Shown piece after piece: positions 1 to 8,643 of a stretch of 24,705 nt of DNA. Origin of the DNA: JARRJY01 sp037388705 (GTDB lineage: Bacteria > Pseudomonadota > Gammaproteobacteria > UBA6429 > Thiohalophilaceae); the NCBI GenBank assembly GCA_037388705.1, contig JARRJY010000009.1, positions 1 to 24,705 on the forward strand, given 5' to 3'. The first letter of the stretch is position 1, and every line of letters starts with the position of its first letter. The position numbers and the translations under genes were made by a program. The notes beneath the pieces were generated by a model, which saw only the letters and a program-made list of their open reading frames with translations, made no database searches and was not told where the DNA came from.

Positions 1-577
1 CCAGTACTTTCTTGTCAATTAGCCACCCTGCCAGGTGGCTTGGTAACATCACCAGTATATTCAATACACTGTGCATAAGGGATAACGTTAACATGTCATG
101 ATTTACAATATGAGTTACTTCATGCGCCAGCACAGCTTCCTGTTCATCGTGATGCAGACCATATAATAATCCACTGCTCACTACGATTATTGCATTATGA
201 TGATCGTAACCTGTAGTGAATGCATTTATGTCTTTTGAATCATAAACAGCAAGAACAGGTGTCTTGATTGATTGCTGCCTGGCAATTTTTTCCAGTAAAA
301 GTTTTAATTGATGAACCGATGTATCTGTTTTCGTATTAGTGATCCTTACTTTCATCAGATGTTGTAATACCCATCCTGGCAGAAACAGGTTTATAACGGA
401 ACCAGCAAAAATTGTTAGCGCTAACAGCATGGTAAGTGAATGGTACAGCTCAGGGTTTTTATGGAGAAAAGTTTCGATGCCAGTCACATAGACAAATTGC
501 TGAAATACAAGAAATACTGCAAGCAATGTCAGTGACAGAAGAAGGACTGATTTGATAATTGAAAATATGAGCTTCAC
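1..577 (-). CDS. htpX: HtpX-type M48 membrane zinc metalloprotease, partial (C-terminus off the left edge)
   Basis: The reading frame is open from a GTG at 577 to the window edge (192 codons) and has no stop. The GTG is the only start after an in-frame TAA about 20 bases upstream, and an AGG-containing ribosome site lies just before it. The N-terminus shows two hydrophobic segments (about residues 5-25 and 45-65), then a soluble domain with the HtpX-like 'INAFTTG' stretch, and the zinc-binding HEVTH motif at residues 152-156 within 'EAVLAHEVTH', followed by a further hydrophobic stretch. HtpX is an inner-membrane protease of about 290 residues that degrades misfolded membrane proteins. About 100 residues, including the third zinc ligand, are missing here only because the window ends. 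The family call is firm. True HtpX versus a paralogous M48B protease cannot be settled from the fragment. Confidence 0.85.
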   Translation of the reverse strand, partial: MKLIFSIIKSVLLLSLTLLAVFLVFQQFVYVTGIETFLHKNPELYHSLTMLLALTIFAGSVINLFLPGWVLQHLMKVRITNTKTDTSVHQLKLLLEKIARQQSIKTPVLAVYDSKDINAFTTGYDHHNAIIVVSSGLLYGLHHDEQEAVLAHEVTHIVNHDMLTLSLMHSVLNILVMLPSHLAGWLIDKKVL

Positions 578-595
578 TTTTACCTGAAAATCTGA

Positions 596-676
596 TTATT
601 TCTTGCTACCGTCCTTACGCCCCTTATTCAGTTCCCTGTCAGGGGCTGATTCCAGAATTTGGGGCTTTTTTGACAT
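596..676 (-). CDS. possible 26-residue charged micro-protein upstream of htpX
   Basis: A short ORF of 26 codons begins with MSKKPQILES and ends with a Lys/Arg/Gly-rich tail (KGRKDGSKK). It stops 18 bases before the htpX GTG start on the same strand, so it could be the first gene of an htpX transcript or a leader peptide. There is no convincing Shine-Dalgarno sequence before its ATG. The composition is protein-like (strongly charged, few rare residues), but the ORF is too short for that to be decisive. No known family is recognised. Confidence 0.3.
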   Translation of the reverse strand: MSKKPQILESAPDRELNKGRKDGSKK

Positions 677-759
677 AATTTACAGTCTGGAAAGGCCAAT
701 CTAGCATATTTCCCACCTGAAAATCGTTTTACGCTATACTATATATGGAAATTCATTCT

Positions 760-765
760 TATAAT
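760..765 (+). promoter_or_regulatory. candidate -10 box for the cyclase gene
   Basis: An exact TATAAT lies about 60-70 bases before the cyclase start in an AT-rich intergenic stretch. No good -35 hexamer is present at 16-18 bases, so this is only a candidate. A transcript from here would carry a leader of about 55 bases including the hairpin at 792-813. Confidence 0.25.
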
Positions 766-791
766 ACTTACAATGGTTAGCTGTGGGGGAG

Positions 792-813
792 GAAATACGG
801 TTTTTCGTATTTC
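792..813 (+). promoter_or_regulatory. perfect 8-bp inverted repeat (leader hairpin) before the cyclase gene
   Basis: GAAATACG (792-799) and CGTATTTC (806-813) form a perfect 8-bp stem around a GTTTTT loop, 12 bases before the TTG start and 21 before the ATG. No T-run follows, so it is not a standard terminator. A purine-rich GGGGGAGG stretch (785-792) overlaps its 5' side. It may be an mRNA stem affecting translation or a protein-binding palindrome. Confidence 0.45.
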
Positions 814-825
814 GGGTCTGGTAAC

Positions 826-2379
826 TTGAAAGATATGGCACAGCAACGTCTACCTGTACACAAAAGACTTTGGGAATCAGTGATGGCTCTTATAAAAGAG
901 CGAGCTGGACGTATCGCTGTGCGTGTCACTCCCAAGCACTTCCCGATTGCATACAAGCTTGCCTTCGTTATCACATTACTTATCACTAGCAGTATGGTCA
1001 TTCTAGGACTGGTTATTGTTTCCAGTCAGACCCAGGTTCACAAACAACAAATGGCCAGTTTTGGACAGGCTGTAGTGACCCAACTGGCCGAATCATCCAA
1101 AGAACTGGTTTTATCTGATGACCTGCTTGGCTTGATGGTTGTTATCAGTAATCTTGGTGCCAACAATAGTGTACTGGGTGCCGTTGTTTATTCTGAAAAT
1201 GGAAAAATACTTGCCTCCTCAGGAGTTCTTCCCAACAATGACATCATTCGTCTTTATGGACAATCGAAACAGTTAAACAACAACCAGTACAATGCTGAAT
1301 GGCAAAGTATTAATGATAATGGCGAGCTGGTTGATGCCATTTCCTATATCACACCAATCCGTTTTAAAGGACTTATAGCAGGACACGCCCTGGTAACTTT
1401 CAGCAAGGCTACCATGACAAAGTCTATTCATGAGACCATTCGCGCGATCATCGCTGCAACCGCCCTGATGATTATCCTGGGAGTTATCACATCGTTAATC
1501 ATGGGTAAAAGACTGTCACGTCCTATTCATAACCTTATGGATGCCAGTAAAGCTATTGATAGCGGAAACTATAATTTCCGTATCAAGGAACGCCGCAACG
1601 ATGAAATCGGTTACCTGACCGAAGCGTTTAACAGCATGGCAAAAAATATGCTGGAAAAAACACAGGTGGAAAGCGCGTTTTCCCGGTTTGTATCCACCAA
1701 TGTAGCAAAACAAATCATGGATAATCTTGATGAAATCCAGCTAGGTGGCACACACGTTAATGCCAGTGTGCTTTTTGCTGACATTGTTGGCTTCACAAGT
1801 CTGTCAGAAAAAATGACACCGGATGAAGTTGCCAAGTTACTGAATGAATACTTCACTTATATTGCAATGGCCAGTGAACTGTATAATGGAACTATCGATA
1901 AGTATATGGGTGACTGTGCCATGGTAGTGTTTGGTGTACCTGAGGAAGATCCTGAACATAAATTCAATGCCCTTGCCTGCGCAGTGATGATACAGAGACT
2001 GGTTGGTCGTCTGAATGCAATTCGAATCAGGGAAGGAAAATTTGCTATTCATTTCCGTATTGGTGTGAACACTGGTTCAATGCTGGCTGGCAACATGGGA
2101 TCAGCTGATCGTATGCAATACACTGTAGTTGGTGAAACCGTTAACCTTGCTTCACGTTTGCATACTGCTGCCGGAAAAGATCAAATTGCTATTACTGAAC
2201 AATTCTATAGTGATAAGGATGTCAAATGGAGAGTGCACGCAACACGTCATAAATCCATCCAGCTACGTGGTATTGCTGAACCTGTCTCGACATTCCTTAT
2301 TAATGATGTCAGCGCCAGTTACCGTGCAACCATGGATGCACAGATTGAGGAAATCATTAAAGCACGAAGTGTTGCCTGA
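826..2379 (+). CDS. membrane-bound class III adenylate cyclase with HAMP domain
   Basis: This 517-residue sensor-type cyclase should make cAMP from ATP on the cytoplasmic face. Numbered from the TTG at 826: TM1 about 44-66, an extracytoplasmic sensor region of about 140 residues, TM2 about 207-227, HAMP about 228-280, and a catalytic domain about 312-490. Metal-binding aspartates are D319 (FADIVGFT) and D363 (YMGDCAMVVFG). K359 is the adenine-specifying lysine, and N440/R444 (VNLASRL) are the transition-state pair. Position 433, seven before N440, is threonine, which is the signature of class IIIb enzymes. All catalytic residues are present, so it should be active. The start is uncertain: TTG 826 or ATG 835, neither with a strong ribosome site. 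The stop overlaps the start of the lipoprotein gene (TGATG), implying coupled translation. The sensed signal is unknown. Confidence 0.9.
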   Translation: MKDMAQQRLPVHKRLWESVMALIKERAGRIAVRVTPKHFPIAYKLAFVITLLITSSMVILGLVIVSSQTQVHKQQMASFGQAVVTQLAESSKELVLSDDLLGLMVVISNLGANNSVLGAVVYSENGKILASSGVLPNNDIIRLYGQSKQLNNNQYNAEWQSINDNGELVDAISYITPIRFKGLIAGHALVTFSKATMTKSIHETIRAIIAATALMIILGVITSLIMGKRLSRPIHNLMDASKAIDSGNYNFRIKERRNDEIGYLTEAFNSMAKNMLEKTQVESAFSRFVSTNVAKQIMDNLDEIQLGGTHVNASVLFADIVGFTSLSEKMTPDEVAKLLNEYFTYIAMASELYNGTIDKYMGDCAMVVFGVPEEDPEHKFNALACAVMIQRLVGRLNAIRIREGKFAIHFRIGVNTGSMLAGNMGSADRMQYTVVGETVNLASRLHTAAGKDQIAITEQFYSDKDVKWRVHATRHKSIQLRGIAEPVSTFLINDVSASYRATMDAQIEEIIKARSVA

Positions 2380-3437
2380 TGTACCGAGTTTCAGCGTTAA
2401 TCTTTCTGTCACTTTTTCTGCATGGCTGTGCTTATCTGCAGTCATTAAACTCTGAACTTCCACAACAAATTGATGAATGGGCAGCTGCCCATGAGTATGG
2501 CAAGGCACTGAATACCTTGTCATACGTCAGTAAAAATCATAAACATTACGCATCGCTGCAGAAGAAAAAGCATAAAATTATGCTGCAGGCCAAGGAGTTT
2601 GAGCATGATCAACACCTGGCTGCTAGGAAAATGGAACAACAGGGCAAGTGGCGTAAAGCTGACAATGTTTACTCAAGTGCCCTGAATAAGTTCCCACAAA
2701 GTAAATTGCTGAATACTGAATATAAAGCATTTAAAAATCGACGTAATAAATACCTGAAAGATCTTGAATATAAGCTCAGCATCGCCCGGGGTACCTGGCT
2801 GATTGAAAGTACCCCGTTACAAAAGAAAATTCTTGAAGCTGCACCTGATAACTATGCATCACAACAACGTTTTAACAATAACACCCAGAAACTCCAGGAA
2901 ACTGCCGGTGGATTAATGGAGTGTGCTGAAACGGCTCTTAAAACTGGGCGTATTTCACTGGCTAAAACCTGTATACAAACAGCGGAAAACCTTAATTCAC
3001 CTGATATTGATAAAGTTAAACTGGCAAAACTTAAGAAACAATTTAGTCAATCTCACCAGCTTTACATGAAAAAGCAGAATGATATAACCCGCGCATTACT
3101 TAAAGAGATAAAACAGGGATACAGCCATGACAATTTACAGCGTGCACAACGACACCTGAGTGAAATCGTAGAATACAAAAAACAGAACAAAGAAGCAGCC
3201 AAGCTGGCTAAAGAACTGGATAAATATATTAAAACCGGCCTTGCACAGCGCATGGAGGCAGGAAGGCGTATGTATAGCGATGGCAAGTACGAGGAAGCAC
3301 TTTCTATCTGGATCCCCTTAAAGTCCATAGATCCAGATAATGCTAAGCTCCAGGACTATATAGAACGCACCAAACGCGTATTAAAAAAACTGGAAAAACT
3401 CAGTAATACACCATCAGCAATTACGCTTCCTCGCTGA
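2379..3437 (+). CDS. TPR-like lipoprotein coupled to the adenylate cyclase
   Basis: A 352-residue protein with a type II signal peptide: hydrophobic residues 5-14, then the lipobox LHGC with the lipidated cysteine at C17. The mature part is Lys/Gln/Glu-rich and almost wholly helical in character. The end (about 285-325, 'AGRRMYSDGKYEEALSIW' and 'IDPDNAKLQDYIERT') matches a tetratricopeptide repeat, and earlier stretches such as 35-60 and 80-110 look like degenerate repeats. Its start overlaps the cyclase stop by one base, so the two proteins are very likely made together. A reasonable inference is an envelope partner of the cyclase's extracytoplasmic domain or a cell-envelope scaffold, but nothing shows this directly. 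The 3' end overlaps the parC 3' end by 17 bp on the opposite strand. Confidence 0.75.
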   Translation: MYRVSALIFLSLFLHGCAYLQSLNSELPQQIDEWAAAHEYGKALNTLSYVSKNHKHYASLQKKKHKIMLQAKEFEHDQHLAARKMEQQGKWRKADNVYSSALNKFPQSKLLNTEYKAFKNRRNKYLKDLEYKLSIARGTWLIESTPLQKKILEAAPDNYASQQRFNNNTQKLQETAGGLMECAETALKTGRISLAKTCIQTAENLNSPDIDKVKLAKLKKQFSQSHQLYMKKQNDITRALLKEIKQGYSHDNLQRAQRHLSEIVEYKKQNKEAAKLAKELDKYIKTGLAQRMEAGRRMYSDGKYEEALSIWIPLKSIDPDNAKLQDYIERTKRVLKKLEKLSNTPSAITLPR

Positions 3438-5790
3438 TATTCCCTTCCGCTCTCAGATGTTCAACCGCCCTGAAACCTTGCGGTAGTTTCCGGCCACGTT
3501 GACCACGTTCTCCTTCAAAGTTTTCCATATCATCAGGCTTCATCACTTTATGTCGTTTACCAGACTTGATAAACAGGCTTTGTTCTTCATTAATGACAGT
3601 GATTGCCGTAACTGACTCTTCACCCGATTTTAATTTAGCTGAAGGAATATTGATGATCTTAATACCCTTTCCTTTTGGCATCTGTGGTAATTCGCTAATG
3701 TGATGGAATAAAAGGTGTCCCTCACTCGATGCTGCTGCTACCCAGTCATGATCCAGATCATTAACCGGTACGGGTGGCAAAACATCAGCGCCTGCCGGCA
3801 CTTTCAATAATGCCTTACCTTTTTTGTTCTTGGTAATACAATCTTCCAGCCTGACTATAAAACCATAACCATGGGTTGTTGATACCAGGTACATTTGTTC
3901 AGCGTCACCTGTCATAACACCACAAAAGTGTGCACCACCAGGGGGTGTCAGACGCCCTGTTAACGGCTCACCCTGCCCCCGCGCCGATGGCAGGGTATGA
4001 GTTGGTAACGCATAGGTACGCCCGGTGGAATCAATGAACACGGCCAGCTGGTTAGTTTTACCTGGTTTACTGTCCAGGAAACCATCCCCCGACTTGTAAT
4101 TAAGTGTTTCCGGATCGATATCGTGTCCCTTGGCAGCTCGTACCCACCCTTTCTTCGACAATACCACCGTAACAGGATCTGAACTGATCAACGATGTTTC
4201 ATCCATGGCCTGTGCGGCTTCACGCTCGATAATTGGGGAACGGCGTTTATCACCATGCTTGATGGCAATTTCTTCCAGTTCCTTGCGGATCAGGGTATTC
4301 ATGCGTTGCTTGGATTTAAGAGTTTTTTCCAGCTCTTCTTTTTCTGCCTTGAGATCTTTTTTCTCCGCCTTAATACTCATTTCTTCAAGCTTGGCCAGGT
4401 GACGTAATTTCAACTCGAGTATTGCTTCTGCCTGGATATCAGTAAGTTTGAAGCGCTTCATTAATACCGGCTTGGGCTTGTCGTTTTCACGAATAATCTT
4501 GATCACTTCATCAAGATTCAGATAGGCTTTTAACAAACCATCAAGGATATGCAACCGTGCCAGTACTTTATCGAGCCGGAACTGCAAGCGACGACGGACG
4601 GTTTCAGTTCTGAATTCCAGCCATTCATTTAATATATCAACTAGGCTTTTAACGGATGGACGACCATCCAGGCCTATCATGTTCATGTTAACGCGATAGG
4701 TGCGCTCAAGATCAGTGGTAGCAAATAAGTGAGTCATTAACTCATCTACATCGATACGATTGGATTTTGGAACAATCACCAGGCGCGTAGGATTTTCATG
4801 GTCAGACTCGTCACGCAAGTCCACGACCATCGGCAATTTCTTGGCCTGCATCTGGCTGGCAATCTGTTCCAGTACTTTGGCAGGTGATGTCTGGTGTGGT
4901 AAAGCCGTGATAATAATGTCGCCGGCTTCTTTTTCGTATCGAGCACGCATCCTGATGCCGCCATTACCATTTTTATAAATCTTTCTGATATCAGCAGGTG
5001 GCGTAATAATTTCTGCATCAGTAGGGTAATCGGGCCCTTTAACAAACTTGCACAACTCGCTGTTAGTCGCAGAGGGTTTTTTCAATAAATGGATACAGGC
5101 ATGCAATACTTCGCGCATGTTATGCGGCGGTATATCGGTAGTCATACCAACCGCGATACCGGTAACACCGTTTAACAATACATGGGGAATACGTGCCGGT
5201 AGTACCCTAGGTTCTTCCAGGGTGCCATCAAAGTTGGGGATCCAGTCTGCCGTACCCTGACCCAGTTCTGAAAGTAATAAATTGGCATTTTCTGACAAGC
5301 GTGACTCGGTATAACGCATTGCAGCAAAAGATTTGGGGTCGTCTGGTGAACCCCAGTTTCCCTGACCTTCCAGTAACGGGTAGCGATAAGAAAAAGGTTG
5401 CGCCATTAACACCATGGCTTCATAACAGGCAGAATCACCATGTGGATGAAATTTACCTAATACATCACCCACGGTACGCGCCGACTTTTTAAACTTGGCA
5501 CCTGCACGCAGGCCCAGTTCAGACATAGCATAGATAATACGCCGTTGAACCGGTTTTAAACCATCACCGATATGTGGCAGGGCACGATCAAGAATGACGT
5601 ACATGGAATAATCCAGGTACGATTTTTCAGCAAACGTTTTTAACGGTAGTTGTTCAATACCCTGGTAACTGTCTTTAACGCTTTCTTCTGCAACCGTTTT
5701 TTTAGCCGCGGCTTTTTTCTTTGTAGCCGCCTTCTTTTTAGTTGCCGTTTTTCGCGTCGACTTCTTTGCTTTTTTCTTTTTTTGTGCCAT
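3421..5790 (-). CDS. parC: DNA topoisomerase IV subunit A (ParC) with Lys/Ala-rich N-terminal tail
   Basis: ParC is the DNA-cleaving subunit of topoisomerase IV, which decatenates daughter chromosomes. The 789-residue product matches E. coli ParC along its length: the catalytic tyrosine is Y160 (AAMRYTESRLS), equal to E. coli Y120. The quinolone-determining residues are S120 and E124 (GKFHPHGDSACYE), the quinolone-sensitive state. The C-terminal beta-pinwheel contains a GQGEPLTGRLTPPGG-type motif. The numbering offset of 40 comes from an N-terminal extension made mostly of Lys, Ala and Thr (residues 2-34), resembling histone H1-like tails. parE lies 42 bases upstream on the same strand. The ribosome site before the ATG is weak. 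The last 17 bp overlap the convergent lipoprotein gene. Confidence 0.97.
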   Translation of the reverse strand: MAQKKKKAKKSTRKTATKKKAATKKKAAAKKTVAEESVKDSYQGIEQLPLKTFAEKSYLDYSMYVILDRALPHIGDGLKPVQRRIIYAMSELGLRAGAKFKKSARTVGDVLGKFHPHGDSACYEAMVLMAQPFSYRYPLLEGQGNWGSPDDPKSFAAMRYTESRLSENANLLLSELGQGTADWIPNFDGTLEEPRVLPARIPHVLLNGVTGIAVGMTTDIPPHNMREVLHACIHLLKKPSATNSELCKFVKGPDYPTDAEIITPPADIRKIYKNGNGGIRMRARYEKEAGDIIITALPHQTSPAKVLEQIASQMQAKKLPMVVDLRDESDHENPTRLVIVPKSNRIDVDELMTHLFATTDLERTYRVNMNMIGLDGRPSVKSLVDILNEWLEFRTETVRRRLQFRLDKVLARLHILDGLLKAYLNLDEVIKIIRENDKPKPVLMKRFKLTDIQAEAILELKLRHLAKLEEMSIKAEKKDLKAEKEELEKTLKSKQRMNTLIRKELEEIAIKHGDKRRSPIIEREAAQAMDETSLISSDPVTVVLSKKGWVRAAKGHDIDPETLNYKSGDGFLDSKPGKTNQLAVFIDSTGRTYALPTHTLPSARGQGEPLTGRLTPPGGAHFCGVMTGDAEQMYLVSTTHGYGFIVRLEDCITKNKKGKALLKVPAGADVLPPVPVNDLDHDWVAAASSEGHLLFHHISELPQMPKGKGIKIINIPSAKLKSGEESVTAITVINEEQSLFIKSGKRHKVMKPDDMENFEGERGQRGRKLPQGFRAVEHLRAEGNISEEA

Positions 5791-5832
5791 GTGAGATTTC
5801 TAATCGTTATGTATCAGCTGATGTTTAACAGT

Positions 5833-7716
5833 TTAAACATCCGCAAGATCACCCTTTTCTTCCAGCCACTTTTTACGATCCGCCGAACGTTTCTTGGCTA
5901 ACAACATATCCATCAATTGCAGCGTGTTATCACCACTCTCGATGGTTAACCTTGCCAAACGACGCGTATCCGGATCCATGGTTGTTTCACGCAACTGCAA
6001 GGGATTCATTTCACCCAGACCTTTAAAACGTGTTACCTGGACTTTGCCTTTAAGTTTCTCAGCGCTAATACGATCCATGATACCCTGTTGTTCCGCATCA
6101 TCCGTGGCATAAAACACCTGCTTACCCACATCAATACGGTACAGCGGTGGCATAGCAACATAGATATGACCCGCATCCATCAGGGCACGATAGTGGCGGC
6201 TGAATAACGCGGTTAACAGTGTTGCAATATGGGCACCATCAGAATCCGCATCAGCAAGAATAATAATCTTGCCGTAACGTAAACCGGAAATATCCGGTGA
6301 GCCGGGATCTACACCGATAGCGACCGAGATATCATGTACCTCCTGGGATCCCAGTACTTCAGCAGCGTCCACTTCCCAGGTATTTAAAATCTTCCCACGT
6401 AACGGCATGATGGCCTGGAATTCTCTATCGCGCGCCTGCTTGGCCGAGCCACCTGCCGAATCACCTTCTACCAGGAATAATTCAGATACATCAGTGTCCT
6501 GCGAGGAACAGTCTGCCAGCTTGCCAGGCAAGGCTGGCCCCTGTGTTATTTTCTTGCGGACAACTTTTTTACCCGCTTTAAGACGGCTCTGAGCACTACT
6601 GATTGCCAGTTCAGCTATCTGTTCACCGATATCAATATGCTGGTTTAACCAGATTGCAAACGCATCTTTCACCACGCCGGAAACAAACGCGGTACATTCA
6701 CGTGATGATAATCGTTCCTTGGTCTGACCTGAAAATTGTGGATCAGACAGTTTCACTGAAAGGATGAAACTGACCTTGTCCCAGACATCTTCCGGCGAGA
6801 TTTTTACCCCGCGTGGGACCAGGTTTCGGAAATCACAGAACTCGCGAATCGCTTCCGTCAAGCCGGTACGTAAACCATTTACATGGGTACCACCCTGTGA
6901 TGTAGGTATCAGGTTAACATAACTTTCACCAATATTAGCCTGTCCTTCCGCTACCCACACTACTGCCCAGTCAACCGCTTCTTCATTACCAGACAGGCTT
7001 CCCATAAAGGGCTCTTCCGGCAACAGGATTTCTTCACTGAGCGCATCCATCAGGTAGGCTTTCAGGCCATCTTCATAGAACCACGCATCATCTTCCCCGG
7101 TATGCTCATCATGAAAGGTGACTTTCAACCCGGGGCAAAGTACTGCCTTGGCACGTAATACGTGTTTTAAACGACTAACCGAGAATTTGGGAGAATCAAA
7201 AAACTTCTTATCTGGCCAGAAGCGAATCGTCGTACCGGTATTTCTTTTTCCAACCGTTCCGGTAACTTTTAACTTGGTTTTGCGATCACCATTGGCAAAG
7301 CTCATGTGATGTTCTTTGCCGTCGCGTTTGATCCAGATTTCCAGTTTCCTGGACAGCGCATTTACCACAGATACGCCGACCCCGTGCAAACCACCGGAAA
7401 ACTGGTAATTCTTGTTGGAGAACTTACCCCCCGCATGCAGTCGGGTCAGGATAACCTCTACCCCGGGTACCTTTTCTTCCGGGTGTTTATCTACCGGCAT
7501 ACCGCGCCCATCATCGGCAACCTGCAAGGAACCGTCTTTAAACAGCGTGACATTCAGCTCAGTGGCATGACCGGCAATCGCCTCATCAACACTGTTATCA
7601 ATAACTTCCTGGGCAAGATGGTTGGGACGTTCAGTCTGGGTATACATACCCGGTCGCTTACGAACCGGTTCCAGTCCCGTCAGGACTTCAATATCATCAG
7701 AGGTGTATTTACTCAT
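5833..7716 (-). CDS. parE: DNA topoisomerase IV subunit B (ParE)
   Basis: ParE is the ATPase subunit of topoisomerase IV. The product has 627 residues (E. coli 630) and is collinear with it. The GHKL ATP site is visible as EVIDNSVDEA, DDGRGMPV and GGLHGVGVSVVNAL. The transducer follows, and the TOPRIM domain has EGDSAGGSAKQARDR and the DADSDGAHI metal site (E. coli has DADSDGLHI). The spacing of KGLGEMNP and the ending are as usual for ParE rather than GyrB, and the absence of the GyrB insert agrees. It starts at an ATG in an A/T-rich leader with no obvious Shine-Dalgarno sequence and is followed after 42 bases by parC, so the two are probably one transcript from the promoter proposed at 7799-7827. 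Confidence 0.97.
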   Translation of the reverse strand: MSKYTSDDIEVLTGLEPVRKRPGMYTQTERPNHLAQEVIDNSVDEAIAGHATELNVTLFKDGSLQVADDGRGMPVDKHPEEKVPGVEVILTRLHAGGKFSNKNYQFSGGLHGVGVSVVNALSRKLEIWIKRDGKEHHMSFANGDRKTKLKVTGTVGKRNTGTTIRFWPDKKFFDSPKFSVSRLKHVLRAKAVLCPGLKVTFHDEHTGEDDAWFYEDGLKAYLMDALSEEILLPEEPFMGSLSGNEEAVDWAVVWVAEGQANIGESYVNLIPTSQGGTHVNGLRTGLTEAIREFCDFRNLVPRGVKISPEDVWDKVSFILSVKLSDPQFSGQTKERLSSRECTAFVSGVVKDAFAIWLNQHIDIGEQIAELAISSAQSRLKAGKKVVRKKITQGPALPGKLADCSSQDTDVSELFLVEGDSAGGSAKQARDREFQAIMPLRGKILNTWEVDAAEVLGSQEVHDISVAIGVDPGSPDISGLRYGKIIILADADSDGAHIATLLTALFSRHYRALMDAGHIYVAMPPLYRIDVGKQVFYATDDAEQQGIMDRISAEKLKGKVQVTRFKGLGEMNPLQLRETTMDPDTRRLARLTIESGDNTLQLMDMLLAKKRSADRKKWLEEKGDLADV

Positions 7717-7798
7717 TATTATATATTTTAATTCTCGAACCGCATGAGTTTAATGCTGCCTGTAGTTTAACGGAAGCCCCATAAGTAAATAAACACAT

Positions 7799-7827
7799 TT
7801 GATACCAGTGAAAATAAAAAATGTGAA
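7799..7827 (-). promoter_or_regulatory. candidate sigma-70 promoter for parE-parC
   Basis: Read on the minus strand, TTCACA (7827-7822) and TATCAA (7804-7799) are separated by exactly 17 bases, about 80 bases before the parE ATG. The -35 box matches 5 of 6 consensus positions and the -10 box 4 of 6. The site lies just after the purC terminator in the intergenic gap, where a parE promoter is expected. Confidence 0.35.
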
Positions 7828-7858
7828 CCAATTTTCAGACTAGCTATATTTTGTCAGC

Positions 7859-7887
7859 AAAAAAATAGCCCTGATTAAGGGCTATTT
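7859..7887 (-). terminator. rho-independent terminator after purC
   Basis: A perfect 10-bp stem, AAATAGCCCT and AGGGCTATTT, closes a 5-base loop. On the minus strand it runs into seven T residues, and it begins 10 bases after the purC stop codon. It ends the dapA-bamC-MBL-purC unit. The A-rich 5' arm opposite the T-run is symmetric, but only the minus strand has a gene leading into it. Confidence 0.9.
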
Positions 7888-7896
7888 CAGGGTTTA

Positions 7897-8607
7897 TTAT
7901 AATTCAACACCTAACCTGTTGGCGACTTCCTCGTAAGCTTCTACCACCCCGCCCAGGCCCTGGCGAAAACGATCTTTATCAAGTTTTTCCCGGGTGTCCT
8001 TGTCCCACAGACGACAACCGTCCGGAGAGAACTCGTCACCCAGTAACAGTTCGCCGTTATAACGACCAAATTCCAGTTTGTAGTCCACCAGGATCATGCC
8101 GGCATCACTGAACAACCCGGTCAGTACATCATTCACCTTGAAAGTCAGCTCCTTCATTCTGGCAATCTCATCTTCCGTTGCCCATTTGAATGAAAGAATA
8201 TGGAAGTCATTGATCATCGGATCATGTAACGCATCATTCTTCAGGAAAAACTCGAAGGTGGGTGGATTTAAATCAATGCCTTCTTCAACTCCAAGACGGC
8301 GACATAAACTGCCGGCGGCAACATTTCGCACTACACACTCAATTGGTAACATATCGAGTTTTTTGACTACAGACTCATCATCAGAATAGAGTTCTTCAAA
8401 ATGTGTTGCTATACCAGCCTGTTGTAATTTTTGCATGATAAAGGCATTAAACTTGTTATTGACCATGCCTTTACGATCCAGTTGCTCCATTTTTTCACCA
8501 TCAAACGCGGAGGTATCATTTCGATAATGAATTATTAACCTGTCAGGATCGTCCGTGGTATATACGGTTTTTGCCTTTCCGGCGTAGAGTTCTGCTTGCC
8601 TTTGCAT
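7897..8607 (-). CDS. purC: phosphoribosylaminoimidazole-succinocarboxamide synthase (SAICAR synthetase)
   Basis: PurC joins CAIR and aspartate using ATP in de novo purine synthesis, in the cytoplasm. The product has 236 residues (E. coli 237). Family hallmarks are visible: GKAKTVY near the N-terminus (phosphate-binding region), NDTSAFDGEK, IECVVRNVAAGSLCRR, and the ILVDYKLEFG and LGDEFSPDGCRLWD motifs of the ATP/metal site. The ATG is preceded by a GAGAAAG ribosome site. It is the last gene of the minus-strand cluster, 36 bases after the MBL hydrolase stop, and is followed directly by an intrinsic terminator. Confidence 0.97.
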   Translation of the reverse strand: MQRQAELYAGKAKTVYTTDDPDRLIIHYRNDTSAFDGEKMEQLDRKGMVNNKFNAFIMQKLQQAGIATHFEELYSDDESVVKKLDMLPIECVVRNVAAGSLCRRLGVEEGIDLNPPTFEFFLKNDALHDPMINDFHILSFKWATEDEIARMKELTFKVNDVLTGLFSDAGMILVDYKLEFGRYNGELLLGDEFSPDGCRLWDKDTREKLDKDRFRQGLGGVVEAYEEVANRLGVEL

Positions 8608-8643
8608 AATTACTTTCTCAATTTTATTTTGAATATACAGGTT

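Noticed and set aside
4130..5492. Several plus-strand ORFs of 60-90 codons opposite parC
   Set aside because: Shadows of the parC reading frame; Ser/Arg-rich low-quality products without ribosome sites.
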